Below, piece after piece: positions 55,396 through 64,000 of a DNA stretch of 64,000 nucleotides. The DNA is taken from contig NZ_JACJSD010000008.1 in assembly GCF_014697615.1 (NCBI RefSeq), forward strand, positions 124,001 through 188,000, read 5' to 3'. The position numbers were made by a program, and so were the translations under genes. The notes beneath the pieces were generated by a model, which was not told the DNA's origin, made no database searches, and saw nothing but the letters and a program-made list of their open reading frames with translations. The DNA comes from Nostoc sp. FACHB-280. Its GTDB lineage: Bacteria > Cyanobacteriota > Cyanobacteriia > Cyanobacteriales > Nostocaceae. How positions within the stretch are numbered: the stretch's first letter is position 1; each line of letters starts with the position of its first letter.

Positions 55396-55767
55396 ATGTC
55401 TAATATTCTTGTACAAATGCTGCTTATTGGTTTAGCGGCTGGTGTTGCTGGTGGGATGTTTGGTATCGGTGGCGGTGCAATTATGGTTCCAGCAATGGTA
55501 CTACTAGTAGGGCTAGACCAAAAGTTTGCGACCGGCACATCCATCGCCGCCCAAATTTTACCCATCGGTATTTTAGGCGCAGCAGTTTACTACCGTAGCG
55601 GTAACATTAACATCAAATATGCAGTCATGATTGCGATTGGTTTAGTAGTAGGAAATCTCTTTGGTGCGTTATTTGCCAACCAGCCATTCATTAGCAGTGA
55701 AACCATGAAGAAACTGTATGGCATCTTTTTATTAATCATAGGTGGAAGATATTTGTTCTTCCGTTAA
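55396..55767 (+). CDS. half-size TauE/SafE (TSUP) membrane protein
   Basis: 123 residues. It matches one half of a TSUP anion exporter: the opening LIGLAAGVAGGMFGIGGGAIMVPAMVLLVGL with the glycine-rich FGIGGG motif, FATGTSIAAQILPIGILGAAVYYRSGNINIKYAVMIAIGLVVGNLFGALFAN, and the closing MKKLYGIFLLIIGGRYLF. About four TM segments. Full-length members are about 250 residues with two such halves, so this one would need to dimerise. Substrate unknown (sulfite or sulfonates in the family). Confidence 0.86.
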   Translation: MSNILVQMLLIGLAAGVAGGMFGIGGGAIMVPAMVLLVGLDQKFATGTSIAAQILPIGILGAAVYYRSGNINIKYAVMIAIGLVVGNLFGALFANQPFISSETMKKLYGIFLLIIGGRYLFFR

Positions 55768-55980
55768 TTTCTGGGTGTGGATGGGGGTGTAGGGGTGTAT
55801 GGGGTGTGTGGGTGTAAGGGCGAACAGCCGTTCGTCCATGCTGTCTCTATAAACTGGCGCAAACCCATAACTTTGACCTTATATCCCATACTCCAATACG
55901 CTTCAGATAAGAAAACTAAATCACCCCAAAACCAACAAATAATGACTTATACCAAATCGATATGAAGTTGCACATATCTT

Positions 55981-56066
55981 GATCCCCCTAAATCCCCCTT
56001 AAAAAGGGGGACTTTGATAGATTTTTTCTGGTTCCCCCCTTTTTTCAAGGGGGGTTAGGGGGGATC
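55981..56066. repeat. GATCCCCC-ended palindromic repeat (intact copy)
   Basis: It starts gatccccctaaatccccctt and ends ggggggttaggggggatc, an 86-bp near-palindrome around a short centre. It is the same family as the interrupted copy at 51501-51804. Confidence 0.7.
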
Positions 56067-56091
56067 GAATTCTATGCAGCCTTATAAAGAA

Positions 56092-56290
56092 TTGGTATTA
56101 ACAAAAAACCCAAGAATAATTTTGGAGGGGGCTTGGGGAGCCACTGCGTTGGGGAGACAGCGCCGTGGGCGGGTTTCCCGACTTGAGGCGACTGTCGTCG
56201 GCTTTGCCGACTTGAAGCATGTGGCGTGGAGAATCCCCCAAATCTTGAAATCTTGCCCATTATCTAATATGTAGAGCAGAAATTGAAAAA
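56092..56290 (-). mobile_element. degraded MITE related to the one at 51552-51766
   Basis: Read on the minus strand it has tcaatttctgctctacatat, ttagataatgggcaag, atttgggggattctcc and aagccccctccaaaattatt, which line up with the interior of the 51552 element. In between is a different 70-bp palindrome (aagtcggcaaagccgac region). The terminal ccaatacggtt repeats are missing or unrecognisable. It is an old or recombined copy. Confidence 0.55.
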
Positions 56291-56307
56291 TCAACTCTCA
56301 GCACTCA

Positions 56308-57558
56308 TCATTGCACTTGCGTGGGGAAACTACCAGGACGCACAGATAAATTCAGAGTTTGTCCATTCCGACGTAACTCTAAACGCAAATCTGCACCAAT
56401 TTGGCTTTTATCAACCGCTTTCTGCACACTTTCAGCTTCTGAGACAGTGTTACCTTCAATCTTTTGAATGACATCACCTGCACGTAAGCCTGCTTTGGCG
56501 GCGGGTGAATTGGGCAGAACTTTCACAACTAAGACACCTTTATCTTCATTAATACTCAAACCACTATTGGGGTCAGAATTGATACTTTGTTTGAGTTGTG
56601 GTGTCAACCCAATCATTTGAATGCCAAGATAAGGATGTTCAACTTTACCTGTAGAAATTAATTGGTTAGCAATACGCTGTGCTGTCGCAATGGGAATCGC
56701 AAAGCCAATACCTTGCGCTCCTTGAATAATAGCTGTATTCATAGCAATTACTTCACCACGGGCATTAAGTAATGGCCCACCAGAGTTACCAGGATTAATT
56801 GCTGCATCAGTTTGAATAAAATCTACTCGCTTATCAGATGCGCCAATTTGGTTGCTACTGCGTCCGGTGGCGCTGATAATGCCTGTAGTAACTGTATTAT
56901 CTAATCCTAAAGGATTACCAATTGCGATCGCCCATTCTCCTGGTTGCAATTGGTCAGAATTACCCACGGTAACAGTCGGCAAATTGTTGGCTTGGATTTT
57001 GACAACCGCAACATCTGTTAATTCGTCTTTGCCTAAAACCTTACCTTGAAAACTCCGCCCATCTTTGAGGATGACTGTCACTGTATCTGCACCATCAACA
57101 ACGTGAGCATTGGTGAGAATTTGACCATCACCACTGATAATAAACCCAGAACCAGTACCACGCTCTACTCTTTCTTGGCTTTCTGGTAGTTGTGAACCAA
57201 AAAAGCGGCGGAAAAATGGGTCGTTAAATTCCTCTGGTAATTGACTTTTCACGGTGCGAGAGGAATTAATGCGTACCACTGCTGGCCCTACCTTCTGCAC
57301 TACCTGAGTCACAAAATTAGGATCTGTACCTGCTGCAATTGGTGGTGCAGCATTCACCCGACTCAACGCCAAATTTGATGCACTTTGCGACACCTGCGAC
57401 TGATGGTTAGCCAGATAACCACCTGCTAAGGTCATACCAGAACCTAGCAACACCAATGATAGAGAAGCCGCCGCCTTTCTCCAAGGTGCTGGTTTACGGT
57501 ATTTGGCATCTGAAGTGCTATTTAATGGGTTATTTCCGTCTGGTATTTGATTTTGCAT
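56308..57558 (-). CDS. HhoA/DegP-type serine protease with PDZ domain
   Basis: 416 residues. The N-terminal basic stretch and hydrophobic segment (about 29-50, [21 protein letters not shown]) anchor or export it to the periplasm or lumen side. The trypsin-like domain has the triad His152 ([12 protein letters not shown]), Asp182 ([10 protein letters not shown]) and Ser259 ([10 protein letters not shown]). One PDZ domain (about 325-405) has [26 protein letters not shown]. Cyanobacterial HhoA/HhoB/HtrA proteases handle misfolded envelope proteins under light and heat stress. Which paralogue it is cannot be decided. Single gene with long leader. Confidence 0.93.
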   Translation of the reverse strand: MQNQIPDGNNPLNSTSDAKYRKPAPWRKAAASLSLVLLGSGMTLAGGYLANHQSQVSQSASNLALSRVNAAPPIAAGTDPNFVTQVVQKVGPAVVRINSSRTVKSQLPEEFNDPFFRRFFGSQLPESQERVERGTGSGFIISGDGQILTNAHVVDGADTVTVILKDGRSFQGKVLGKDELTDVAVVKIQANNLPTVTVGNSDQLQPGEWAIAIGNPLGLDNTVTTGIISATGRSSNQIGASDKRVDFIQTDAAINPGNSGGPLLNARGEVIAMNTAIIQGAQGIGFAIPIATAQRIANQLISTGKVEHPYLGIQMIGLTPQLKQSINSDPNSGLSINEDKGVLVVKVLPNSPAAKAGLRAGDVIQKIEGNTVSEAESVQKAVDKSQIGADLRLELRRNGQTLNLSVRPGSFPTQVQ

Positions 57559-58038
57559 TGCCGTCTGAAAGGTTATTTTGAATCTATTACTAATGTAGAC
57601 AGGGTTTATTACACTTTTGTTACAGACCTGTAGCAGAAATGTGAAAATGTGACTATTTTCCTACTTCAGAGCCATATTGTGTATCAAAATAGGCTTTTTA
57701 AGTAGGTAGACACAATTATTTAGAAGACGCATTTCGACTTCTCCCCAAGGGAGAAGGGTCGAAACCCGGTAATTTTAAGTTAGGTTTAATTTAGTCCTAC
57801 TACTTACTACCTTTAAAGCAAGGGTTTTGTCTATTTCCAAGATGAACCAAGTCTTCAGTCGCTTGGTAAAACATATCAATTTACAAACATCTCTCCCTTG
57901 TCTACCCTTTCCTCCTTGTCTCCCTTGTCTCTATTGTTCATATATCAAGACTGCTATATAACCTCCGAAAGAAGCTTTTATTCTTTATTAAGTCCAAAAT
58001 AAAAAAGCATTATTTTGACAAGTATATATCTCAATAAA
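57559..58038. other. intergenic region between divergent genes
   Basis: 480 bp carrying promoters for hhoA-like (minus) and the GH13 gene (plus). A hairpin tttcgacttctccc-caag-ggagaagggtcgaaa is at 57730-57764, and a ccttgtctcccttgtctcta pyrimidine tract is at 57897-57935. No gene. Confidence 0.45.
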
Positions 58039-59706
58039 ATGGCGAATTTAATTGAATTTAAATTGTTTGCGCCTCAAAATGAGCAGGCAAGTTTAATTGG
58101 TTCTTTTTCTCAATGGCAGGATATACAATTAGAAAAAAATGAAGATGGTTATTTTCAAACTCAAATACCCTTAGAAGATGGAATTTATTCATATAAATTT
58201 CGGGTGCAAACAAAAAGTCCACAGTTTGCACTGAATGAATGGGTAGATGTTATTGATCCCTACGCTACAGATATTGATGAAGCTAGAGAATGTGGAATTA
58301 TTCGGATAAAGCATGGTGAACGAATTGTTGACACATATATTTGGCAGTATGATGATCAGGCTTTGCCAGATAATGAAGAATTAGTAATTTATGAATTGCA
58401 TATTGCCGACTTTACTGGCGATGAAAATGCGCCTGATAAACGTGGTAAATATTTAGGTGCGATCGCTAAACTAGATTATCTCAAGGAATTAGGCATCAAT
58501 GCCATTGAATTAATGCCTGTGAATGAGTATCCTGGCGATTATAGTTGGGGTTATAAAGTCCGCCATTTCTTCGCTACAGAATCTAGTTACGGCACTACCG
58601 AAGATTTAAAATTATTTATTGATGAATGTCATGCTAGAGGCATTCGGGTATTTCTCGATGGCATTTATAATCACACAGATGAAGAATGTCCGTTAATGCT
58701 GATAGACAGAAATTATTGGTATTACGAACATAAACACTATCCTGAAGACCCTGATAATTATTGGGGGCCAGAGTTTAACTATAATAATTACGATGAAAAG
58801 TTAGATATCAAACCAGCCTGGAAATATGTTGGTGATGTTGTGCAGTTTTGGATTCAGGAATATCATATCGATGGAATTCGGTTTGATGCAGTGCGTCAGT
58901 TAGCCAACTTTGAATTTTTAGCATGGCTGGCGCAAACAGCCAAACAAAGCGCCGCACCAAAACAGTTTTACAATATTGCCGAACACATTCCCGATACTAA
59001 CACTGTAGTCCAACCCGATGGGCCTTTAGATGGTTGTTGGCATGAGAGTTTTCATTACTTTATTATTCCGCTAATTTGTGGAGAAAAATTAGAATTAGAA
59101 GAAGTAATCTCGGTATTAGACCCCAGAAAACAAGGTTACGCCACCAGCATCAACGTTATCAATTATTTAGCAACCCATGACCGTGAACATCTCTTGAGAG
59201 AATTAGGCGATCGCGGTATCTTTGATCAAGACGCATTTACCAGAGCTAAATTAGCAGCCGTCATCTTGATGACAGCAATGGGTATACCAATGCTCTGGAT
59301 GGGAGATGAATTTGGTGAATATCAACAAAAAAGTAAAAGCGTCACTCAACCCAAAAAAATTAATTGGTCTTTACTAGCCAATGACCAAAATCGTGAGTTA
59401 TTTCAGCATTATCAAAAACTCATCGCCTTACGTCAGCAAACACCAGCTTTGCAAAGCGACAACATTGAGTTTTTCTACACCGATACTCAAGCTCAAGTCT
59501 TAGCTTATATTCGTTGGGATGAACAAGGTTCTCAAGTTGCTGTCGTCATTAACTTTTCTGAACAACATCTCACTGATTATCTTATTCCTAATTTTCCCAT
59601 TGCAGAATCTTGGTGTGATTGCTTTGATAACTCACAAGTCCAAGTTAATGAAGATAATTTAGTAACTAATATCCCAAGTTATACCGCCAAGATATTCATT
59701 TCTTAA
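58039..59706 (+). CDS. alpha-amylase family (GH13) enzyme with CBM48-like N-terminus
   Basis: 555 residues from ATG 58039 (TTG 58015 also open). The N-terminal about 100 residues look like a CBM48/branching-enzyme-type domain (EFKLFAPQNEQASLIGSFSQW, DGIYSYKFRV). The GH13 regions are I VFLDGIYNHT, II GIRFDAVRQLAN (nucleophile Asp), III FYNIAEHIPD (acid/base Glu) and IV NYLATHDREH (His-Asp). The catalytic set is complete. Specificity (branching, amylase, trehalose-type) is not readable. Likely acts on glycogen or malto-oligosaccharides; a GH57 enzyme lies at 38287-40521. Confidence 0.9.
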   Translation: MANLIEFKLFAPQNEQASLIGSFSQWQDIQLEKNEDGYFQTQIPLEDGIYSYKFRVQTKSPQFALNEWVDVIDPYATDIDEARECGIIRIKHGERIVDTYIWQYDDQALPDNEELVIYELHIADFTGDENAPDKRGKYLGAIAKLDYLKELGINAIELMPVNEYPGDYSWGYKVRHFFATESSYGTTEDLKLFIDECHARGIRVFLDGIYNHTDEECPLMLIDRNYWYYEHKHYPEDPDNYWGPEFNYNNYDEKLDIKPAWKYVGDVVQFWIQEYHIDGIRFDAVRQLANFEFLAWLAQTAKQSAAPKQFYNIAEHIPDTNTVVQPDGPLDGCWHESFHYFIIPLICGEKLELEEVISVLDPRKQGYATSINVINYLATHDREHLLRELGDRGIFDQDAFTRAKLAAVILMTAMGIPMLWMGDEFGEYQQKSKSVTQPKKINWSLLANDQNRELFQHYQKLIALRQQTPALQSDNIEFFYTDTQAQVLAYIRWDEQGSQVAVVINFSEQHLTDYLIPNFPIAESWCDCFDNSQVQVNEDNLVTNIPSYTAKIFIS

Positions 59707-59735
59707 TACTGTTTCTTGATCAAGATACAATTTAG

Positions 59736-59767
59736 CAGTAGAGAGGTTGTATACAACCTCTCTACTG
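59736..59767 (+). terminator. perfect 32-nt palindrome after the GH13 gene
   Basis: cagtagagaggttgta followed by tacaacctctctactg is a perfect 16+16 inverted repeat with no spacer. It lies 30 bp past the stop. The following sequence (gatttattt) is only weakly T-rich. It may act as terminator or as a cruciform/protein site. Confidence 0.55.
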
Positions 59768-59848
59768 GATTTATTTAGTGCGGAATTGGCGCTGAGAAAA
59801 ATTTTGTGTTATGGTGTCGTCTTTTACAGGGTTCCCTACTAACAAATC

Positions 59849-60592
59849 ATGATTAAGCGCCGCCAATTCCCCAAATCTTTAGTCATTTTATGTTTATTCG
59901 CAGCATTGGGAATTGATTTAGTCAATCCTCAAGTTGTTGCTCAAACTAGCATCAAGACATCTTTCGCCAAAAGTGTAGCATTTACCTGCAATGAAAGTGA
60001 AGCCAGCATCAAAGCAAAAAACGGGCCGAAAATATCAATAGGTGCAAAAACCATCTATATTGGTTATCAACAAGTATCATCTCAAAACCAAGATCCCCGA
60101 CTCATTCGCTTTGATAATGGTGTAAGAAAATGGTGTCGCAGTGACTACGAAACCACCATTGATGATGGTAGAGGTTACGGCTTGTTGTGGGATGGGAGTA
60201 ACGTTTTATATGGCGTTTTTTCTTCGACTGGTAGCCAACCTGGTAACGATTTTCGCCGCTTTGCTAAGAACGGTTGGCTATCTTCTTATGGTAATGGTGG
60301 CGGTGCAAAAGTAGCCGTTATCGCCCGCATTAATCCGAGCAATGGTAGCATTTTATCTGCGACATTTGTTACTGCTAAAAAGCCCAATGATGGTAAAACT
60401 AACTCTTTAGCTGTTACTAACTTATCATGGAACGGCACAACTTTAAAAGTATTAGCAGATTCATGGTGGAGTCCACAGCGTGCTGATAAAAATTCTATGA
60501 GTTGTACTGGTTCATCACCTTATAAATACACAGCTATATTTACTGGTGATTTAACAAAAGTAAACTCGGCTTCCGCAGTTAATTGTAAATAA
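59849..60592 (+). CDS. exported hypothetical protein
   Basis: 247 residues. A signal peptide is clear: MIKRRQFPKSLVILCLFAAL, with cleavage probably after VVAQ near residue 32. The mature part is beta-rich with repeated glycine/aromatic phrases (GRGYGLLWDGSNVLYGVFSSTG, FRRFAKNGWLSSYGNGGGAKVAVIARI) and four cysteines (TCNES, KWCRS, MSCTG, VNCK) that could form two disulfides. I recognise no named family. Probably periplasmic or secreted. Confidence 0.72.
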   Translation: MIKRRQFPKSLVILCLFAALGIDLVNPQVVAQTSIKTSFAKSVAFTCNESEASIKAKNGPKISIGAKTIYIGYQQVSSQNQDPRLIRFDNGVRKWCRSDYETTIDDGRGYGLLWDGSNVLYGVFSSTGSQPGNDFRRFAKNGWLSSYGNGGGAKVAVIARINPSNGSILSATFVTAKKPNDGKTNSLAVTNLSWNGTTLKVLADSWWSPQRADKNSMSCTGSSPYKYTAIFTGDLTKVNSASAVNCK

Positions 60593-60599
60593 GAAGATT

Positions 60600-60730
60600 A
60601 CAGGTTACAGGTTACAGGTTACAGGTGATGAAAAGGGGTGTGAGGGTATAAGGGTTTTGAGTACCTACATTCCTACGGAAAAGTCAAAAGTCAAAAAGTA
60701 AGATAATTTTTGACTTTTGACTTTTGACTT
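60600..60730. terminator. repeat tract with bidirectional hairpin
   Basis: A GGTTACA heptamer tract (acaggttacaggttacaggt) at 60600-60626 is followed by a long hairpin, aagtcaaaagtcaaaa against ttttgacttttgactt (60681-60730), with flanking A and T runs. It lies between convergent genes and can terminate both. Confidence 0.55.
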
Positions 60731-60764
60731 AATTTTCTCCCCACACCTTCCTTTCTATCCCTAA

Positions 60765-62156
60765 CTAAAATTCAGCATTTTGTGGTGTGCGTGGGAACGG
60801 AATCACATCACGAATATTCCCCATACCTGTCATAAATTGCACGAGTCTTTCAAAACCTAAACCAAAACCCGCATGAGGTACAGTACCGAAACGGCGCAAG
60901 TCTAAATACCACCATAAATCTTCGGGTTTCATTCCTTGGGCTATTACCCGACGTTCTAGCACATCTAAACGTTCTTCTCTTTGAGAACCGCCGATAATTT
61001 CCCCAATTTTGGGTGCGAGAATATCCATTGCGCGGACGGTTTTTTCATCGTCATTCAACCGCATATAAAATGCTTTGATTTGCGCGGGATAATCTGTGAC
61101 AATTACTGGCTTTTTAAATAGTTGTTCTGCCAGATAACGCTCATGCTCTGATTGTAAATCTAAGCCCCAACTTACAGGATATTCAAATTTAACATCAGCT
61201 TTTTCTAATAATTTGATGGCATCTGTATAAGTCAGCCGTTCAAATTGATTGTTAACAATATTTTCGGCTGTGGCTAAAACGGTATTATCAATACGTTCAT
61301 TGAAAAACTGCATATCTTCTGGGCATTTTTCTAACACATAATTAAAAATATGCTTGAGAAATGCCTCTGCTAAATCCATATCACCTTCTAAGTCACAAAA
61401 TGCCATTTCTGGCTCAACCATCCAAAATTCTGCGAGGTGGCGGGAGGTGTTAGAATTTTCGGCGCGGAAGGTGGGGCCAAAAGTATAGACATTAGAAAAC
61501 GCCATCGCCATAACTTCGGCTTCTAACTGTCCACTAACTGTTAAATAAGTGGGTTTGGCAAAAAAGTCTTGAGTGTAATCTACAGCTTGATTATCAGTGC
61601 GGGGAACGTTTTTGAGATCGAAACTGGTAACGCTAAATAATTCACCTGCACCTTCGCAATCACTGGCGGTAATAATGGGGGTGTGTACCCACAAAAAGCC
61701 CCGTTCTTGAAAGAATTGGTGAATGGCTGCTGAACAGGCGTTTCGGACGCGGAAAACTGCACCAAAGGAATTTGTGCGCGATCGCAAATGTCCAATCGTG
61801 CGTAAAAATTCAAAAGAGTGGCGTTTCTTTTGCAATGGATAAGTTTCGGGATCAGCTTCACCGTAGACTTTCACCGCCTCGGCTTTTAATTCAATACGCT
61901 GTCCTTTTCCTTGGGAAGCTACCAGTACCCCGTTAACTTCCACCGACGCACCTGTATTCAGTCTTTTCAAAATCGCCTCATAGTCGGGCAAATCTTGATT
62001 GATGACAACTTGCAAATTCGCTAGTGATGAACCATCATTGACTTCAATAAAGGCAAATCCTTTCAAGTCACGCTTTGTTCTTACCCAGCCTTGAACTACA
62101 AGAGACTCATCAGGTTGACCACTTCGCAATATTTCTGCAATTCGTCTATCTACCAT
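60765..62156 (-). CDS. asnS: asparaginyl-tRNA synthetase
   Basis: 463 residues from ATG 62156 ([14 protein letters not shown]); TTG 62165 is open but unlikely. Class IIb synthetase charging tRNA-Asn. The anticodon-binding OB fold has [25 protein letters not shown]. The catalytic core has motif 2 [29 protein letters not shown] and motif 3 [29 protein letters not shown]. Length and ends are as in bacterial AsnRS. Having AsnRS means Asn-tRNA can be made directly, beside any GatCAB route. Confidence 0.97.
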   Translation of the reverse strand: MVDRRIAEILRSGQPDESLVVQGWVRTKRDLKGFAFIEVNDGSSLANLQVVINQDLPDYEAILKRLNTGASVEVNGVLVASQGKGQRIELKAEAVKVYGEADPETYPLQKKRHSFEFLRTIGHLRSRTNSFGAVFRVRNACSAAIHQFFQERGFLWVHTPIITASDCEGAGELFSVTSFDLKNVPRTDNQAVDYTQDFFAKPTYLTVSGQLEAEVMAMAFSNVYTFGPTFRAENSNTSRHLAEFWMVEPEMAFCDLEGDMDLAEAFLKHIFNYVLEKCPEDMQFFNERIDNTVLATAENIVNNQFERLTYTDAIKLLEKADVKFEYPVSWGLDLQSEHERYLAEQLFKKPVIVTDYPAQIKAFYMRLNDDEKTVRAMDILAPKIGEIIGGSQREERLDVLERRVIAQGMKPEDLWWYLDLRRFGTVPHAGFGLGFERLVQFMTGMGNIRDVIPFPRTPQNAEF

Positions 62157-62244
62157 AATACGCAATCGATATGACTTCGATATAAGGAATACAACTATTC
62201 TAAGAATGCTAACAGCTAATTCAAGCTAAAATCCAAAATTCAGC

Positions 62245-62613
62245 TTACCCAGCCCAGGATCTTAATATCCAGCCTATGATAACGCCCATTCCACCAAAGC
62301 GGACGATTTGCCAGAAAGGTTTTTTTAAGCTACGCCAAGAAAATAACCGACTTTCTAAATTGGTTTCTAGCAAATCCAATTGTTTTTGAATTTGTTGTAA
62401 CTCAGCTTTGATTTGTGGTGTTTGGGGTTTATTGTCTCTTAGTTCCTGCTTTTTTTGTTGCCATTCTGCCTTTTGCTGTTGATCCTGCTTAACTTGAGTG
62501 TATCGTTCTTTAATTAAGATGAGCGATCGCTCGACTTGGGCTAATTCTTGCTCAAAATCTGGCTCTTGATTTTCTTCGGCTGAAGGATTATGTGATTTTT
62601 TAGGCGGCTTCAT
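62245..62613 (-). CDS. small coiled-coil, C-tail-anchored hypothetical protein
   Basis: 122 residues. The sequence is almost entirely helical: acidic N-terminus (NPSAEENQEPDFEQELAQVE), then a coiled coil (LILIKERYTQVKQDQQQKAEW, AELQQIQKQLDLLETNLESR), then a single C-terminal hydrophobic segment (FWQIVRFGGMGVIIGWILRS) that could anchor it in a membrane. This is a conserved cyanobacterial type without known role. Upstream of asnS on the same strand with an 88-bp gap. Confidence 0.68.
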   Translation of the reverse strand: MKPPKKSHNPSAEENQEPDFEQELAQVERSLILIKERYTQVKQDQQQKAEWQQKKQELRDNKPQTPQIKAELQQIQKQLDLLETNLESRLFSWRSLKKPFWQIVRFGGMGVIIGWILRSWAG

Positions 62614-62647
62614 TGACTGGTAGTAAATTAAGATAAATGTAACGTGA

Positions 62648-62769
62648 TGTGCAACTTATTTTTCAACCCCTCTCCAAACCTCTCCCCTAAGAGGAGAGAG
62701 GCTTTGATTCTTGCTCCCCTTCCCTTGTAGGGAAGGGGTTGGGGGTTAGGTTTGAGGGAAAGTTGCACA
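62648..62769. repeat. palindromic repeat with TGTGCAACTT ends
   Basis: Terminal inverted repeats tgtgcaactt and aagttgcaca (10 bp, perfect) bound about 122 bp. The inside is rich in cctctcccctaagaggagag and ccttcccttgtagggaaggg hairpins. It lies between divergent genes. Single copy in full form; the end sequence aagttgcaca also occurs at 55965. Confidence 0.55.
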
Positions 62770-62831
62770 CGGCGTAAATGTAAGCTTTGCCAATAGTTAA
62801 AAGCTACTAGTCAATCCCCAAATGTATAGAT

Positions 62832-63173
62832 ATGGAATCTCTTAATACTCAGCACTCAGCACTCAGCGAGAAGTTGCGTGCGGGGGTTTCCCCCGTTGAG
62901 CAAACTTCGGTGACTCAGCACCCAGAACTCAGCACTCAAGAACTAGCACAAGCCCTCATGGAAAGACTCACCATCTCTCCTAACGATTGGCATCGCCTCA
63001 AGTCTAACCGCAATTCTCGTGCTAGTGAACAAGTAGCCGCAGCACTGGTATATCTTCTCAAAAATCAACCAGAAGAAGCCCTTCCCCGCCTCGAACAAGC
63101 TGTGGGTTGGTTGAATAAATCAATATCTGCACCCCCATGTCCTACACATGGACACAAGGAAATTAAAAGTTAA
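62832..63173 (+). CDS. DUF6439-like conserved cyanobacterial protein with repeat-derived N-terminus
   Basis: 113 residues. The conserved core is LAQALMERLTISPNDWHRLKSNRNSRASEQVAAALVYLLKNQPEEALPRLEQAVGWL, ending ISAPPCPTHGHK, a helical domain I recall as cyanobacterium-specific of unknown function. The first about 38 residues ([26 protein letters not shown]) are encoded largely by ACTCAGC heptamers and another dispersed repeat. The original start may have been replaced by repeat insertion, or translation may begin later, though no good internal ATG precedes the core except one at ALM. Confidence 0.72.
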   Translation: MESLNTQHSALSEKLRAGVSPVEQTSVTQHPELSTQELAQALMERLTISPNDWHRLKSNRNSRASEQVAAALVYLLKNQPEEALPRLEQAVGWLNKSISAPPCPTHGHKEIKS

Positions 63174-63224
63174 AAGTCAAAAGAATAAAAACTTTTGCCT
63201 TTTACTTTTTGACTTTTAACTTGT

Positions 63225-63674
63225 TCATCGCCTCAAAGACAACCGGGGGCGATTTTCCATTTGTTTACACAATCGTAATTCTGTACCTTTGCGGCCCCAT
63301 TCTACTTGATCAAAAATTTGATGAAGTAAACATAAACCGCGACCACTTTCTGATTCATCAGGTGGTAAATAGTCTGTCGCTTCTTTATCAGAACTTGGTT
63401 CTGGTGTAAAGCCTTTTCCTTGGTCGGAAATTACCCACCAATATTGATTATCTATCAGCGAAAAACGGACTACGACTCTTTTACTGGGGTCGAGATTATT
63501 ACCATGTTTGGCGGCATTTACTAAGGCTTCTTGGAGTCCTAGCCGCAATTCTGCTTGTAATTTTGCTGGAATTTCTGCCAGCAGTAAATCTAATATGGGA
63601 CAAAGATATAGAGTAGAGGCAAAGCTAAGTGTGCCCCAATAACGTCCAACTGGACGGAGCGAAATACTAATCAC
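63225..63674 (-). CDS. RsbW-like anti-sigma/ATP-binding regulatory protein
   Basis: 149 residues from GTG 63674. This is a GHKL ATPase of the serine-kinase anti-sigma factor type: LRLGLQEALVNAAKHGNNLDPSK is the N-box, WVISDQGKGFTP the G1 box, and SGRGLCLLHQIFDQVEW the G2 region. In this class the protein binds or phosphorylates an anti-anti-sigma partner. No partner gene is adjacent. An AAAAGTCAA-type hairpin tract lies between it and the convergent 62832 gene. Confidence 0.87.
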   Translation of the reverse strand: MISISLRPVGRYWGTLSFASTLYLCPILDLLLAEIPAKLQAELRLGLQEALVNAAKHGNNLDPSKRVVVRFSLIDNQYWWVISDQGKGFTPEPSSDKEATDYLPPDESESGRGLCLLHQIFDQVEWGRKGTELRLCKQMENRPRLSLRR

Positions 63675-64000
63675 AAGAGAAACCCCATAGCTTTCAGTTA
63701 GCTAGACATCAGTTTGCTTGTACGCGCACCCTGACAAAATTGGAGGTGGTCATGCTGCCTTCAAACTTGCGTCTTTTATACTAGTTTTGAAAATGCTAGG
63801 GAGCATTTACTCTATTTATGAAATTTGATTGTTGATACATAAAACGGCTTTTAAAAATCTGCGATCGCAGCCAGCAAATTAAAATATGCTGAAAATTTTT
63901 GAGAACTATTAGAGTGAGTTTTGTATTGCCGATTTTGGTGTCAGACAACCTTATTCATAATCAATGAGAGTCTATGCAACTTTAGTTGTTTTAACAAAAT
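63675..64000. other. right-edge intergenic region, no gene seen
   Basis: 326 bp, AT-rich upstream region of the RsbW-like gene with one HIP1 site (gcgatcgc at 63862). No open frame, RNA gene or repeat recognised before the window ends. Confidence 0.4.

Larger units (their letters stand above)
55768..56307. other. intergenic region made of dispersed repeats
   Basis: About 540 bp. A G/T-rich ggggtgtaggggtgtatggg tract is at 55777-55820. A GATCCCCC palindromic element follows at 55981-56066, then a degraded relative of the 51552-51766 MITE at about 56092-56290. Short open frames here lie entirely within the repeats and are not credible. Confidence 0.55.

Noticed and set aside
56074-56294. Three overlapping 60-70-codon frames on both strands
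   Set aside because: All lie within the dispersed repeat and the degraded MITE.

Overview
The window reads as chromosomal DNA of a filamentous cyanobacterium, most likely Nostocales (Nostoc/Calothrix/Tolypothrix-like). The evidence is AT-rich DNA full of the HIP1 octamer GCGATCGC, a chlI magnesium-chelatase gene, xisH/xisI homologues, an SigB/SigD-type group 2 sigma factor, cyanobacterium-type DUF families, and dispersed heptamer repeats (ACTCAGC, GGTGACA, GGTTACA types) typical of these genomes. Genus assignment is inference.

Layout. 1-5.2 kb: the 3' end of a GAF/PAS/cyclase-like signalling gene, a deoxyhypusine-synthase-like gene, a macro-domain gene with a suspicious 5' end, cobO and an exported protein. 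5.6-7.7 kb: a cluster of nuclease-fold accessory genes (Uma2, a PD-(D/E)XK-like protein, xisI, xisH). 7.7-16.9 kb: mostly core functions (group 2 sigma factor, HerA-like ATPase, GST, fasciclin protein, chlI, miaB) plus a truncated Uma2 remnant. 16.9-21.7 kb: an accessory run on the + strand, between miaB and ddl, holding a solitary reverse transcriptase with a helical C-terminal half, a broken small ORF, a small protein overlapping an HNH endonuclease, an RNA ligase and a multi-pass membrane protein. This is the best candidate for an undescribed defence or RNA-repair locus. 21.7-44 kb: acyltransferase, ddl, a large RTX/Calx-beta metalloprotease-like protein, a tandem-GGDEF protein, cardiolipin synthase with an EEP-family protein, a Ser/Thr kinase, a DUF2281-PIN toxin-antitoxin pair, a GH57 enzyme, a NifU-C protein and ureE-ureF-ureG.

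44.5-51.2 kb is one gene: a 2223-residue soluble hybrid histidine kinase with twelve 92-residue HAMP repeats, GAF, kinase and three receiver domains. A run of 15 heptamers lies in frame between the kinase and the receivers. 51.2-53.5 kb holds nested MITE-like elements and then a CRISPR array of 23 repeats and 22 spacers with no cas genes in the window. 53.8-64 kb returns to housekeeping and cyanobacterial genes: formamidase-like, half-size TauE/SafE, HhoA/DegP protease, GH13 enzyme, asnS, an RsbW-like anti-sigma ATPase and several conserved hypotheticals.

How the genes work together: ureE/F/G act on urease maturation (structural genes are elsewhere), and the formamidase-like enzyme could also release ammonia. 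The sigma factor, RsbW-like ATPase, Ser/Thr kinase, tandem GGDEF protein, cyclase-like protein and poly-HAMP kinase make the window rich in signalling. Most genes appear monocistronic, separated by short repeats and hairpins. All family calls rest on motif recognition by eye; no database search was run.
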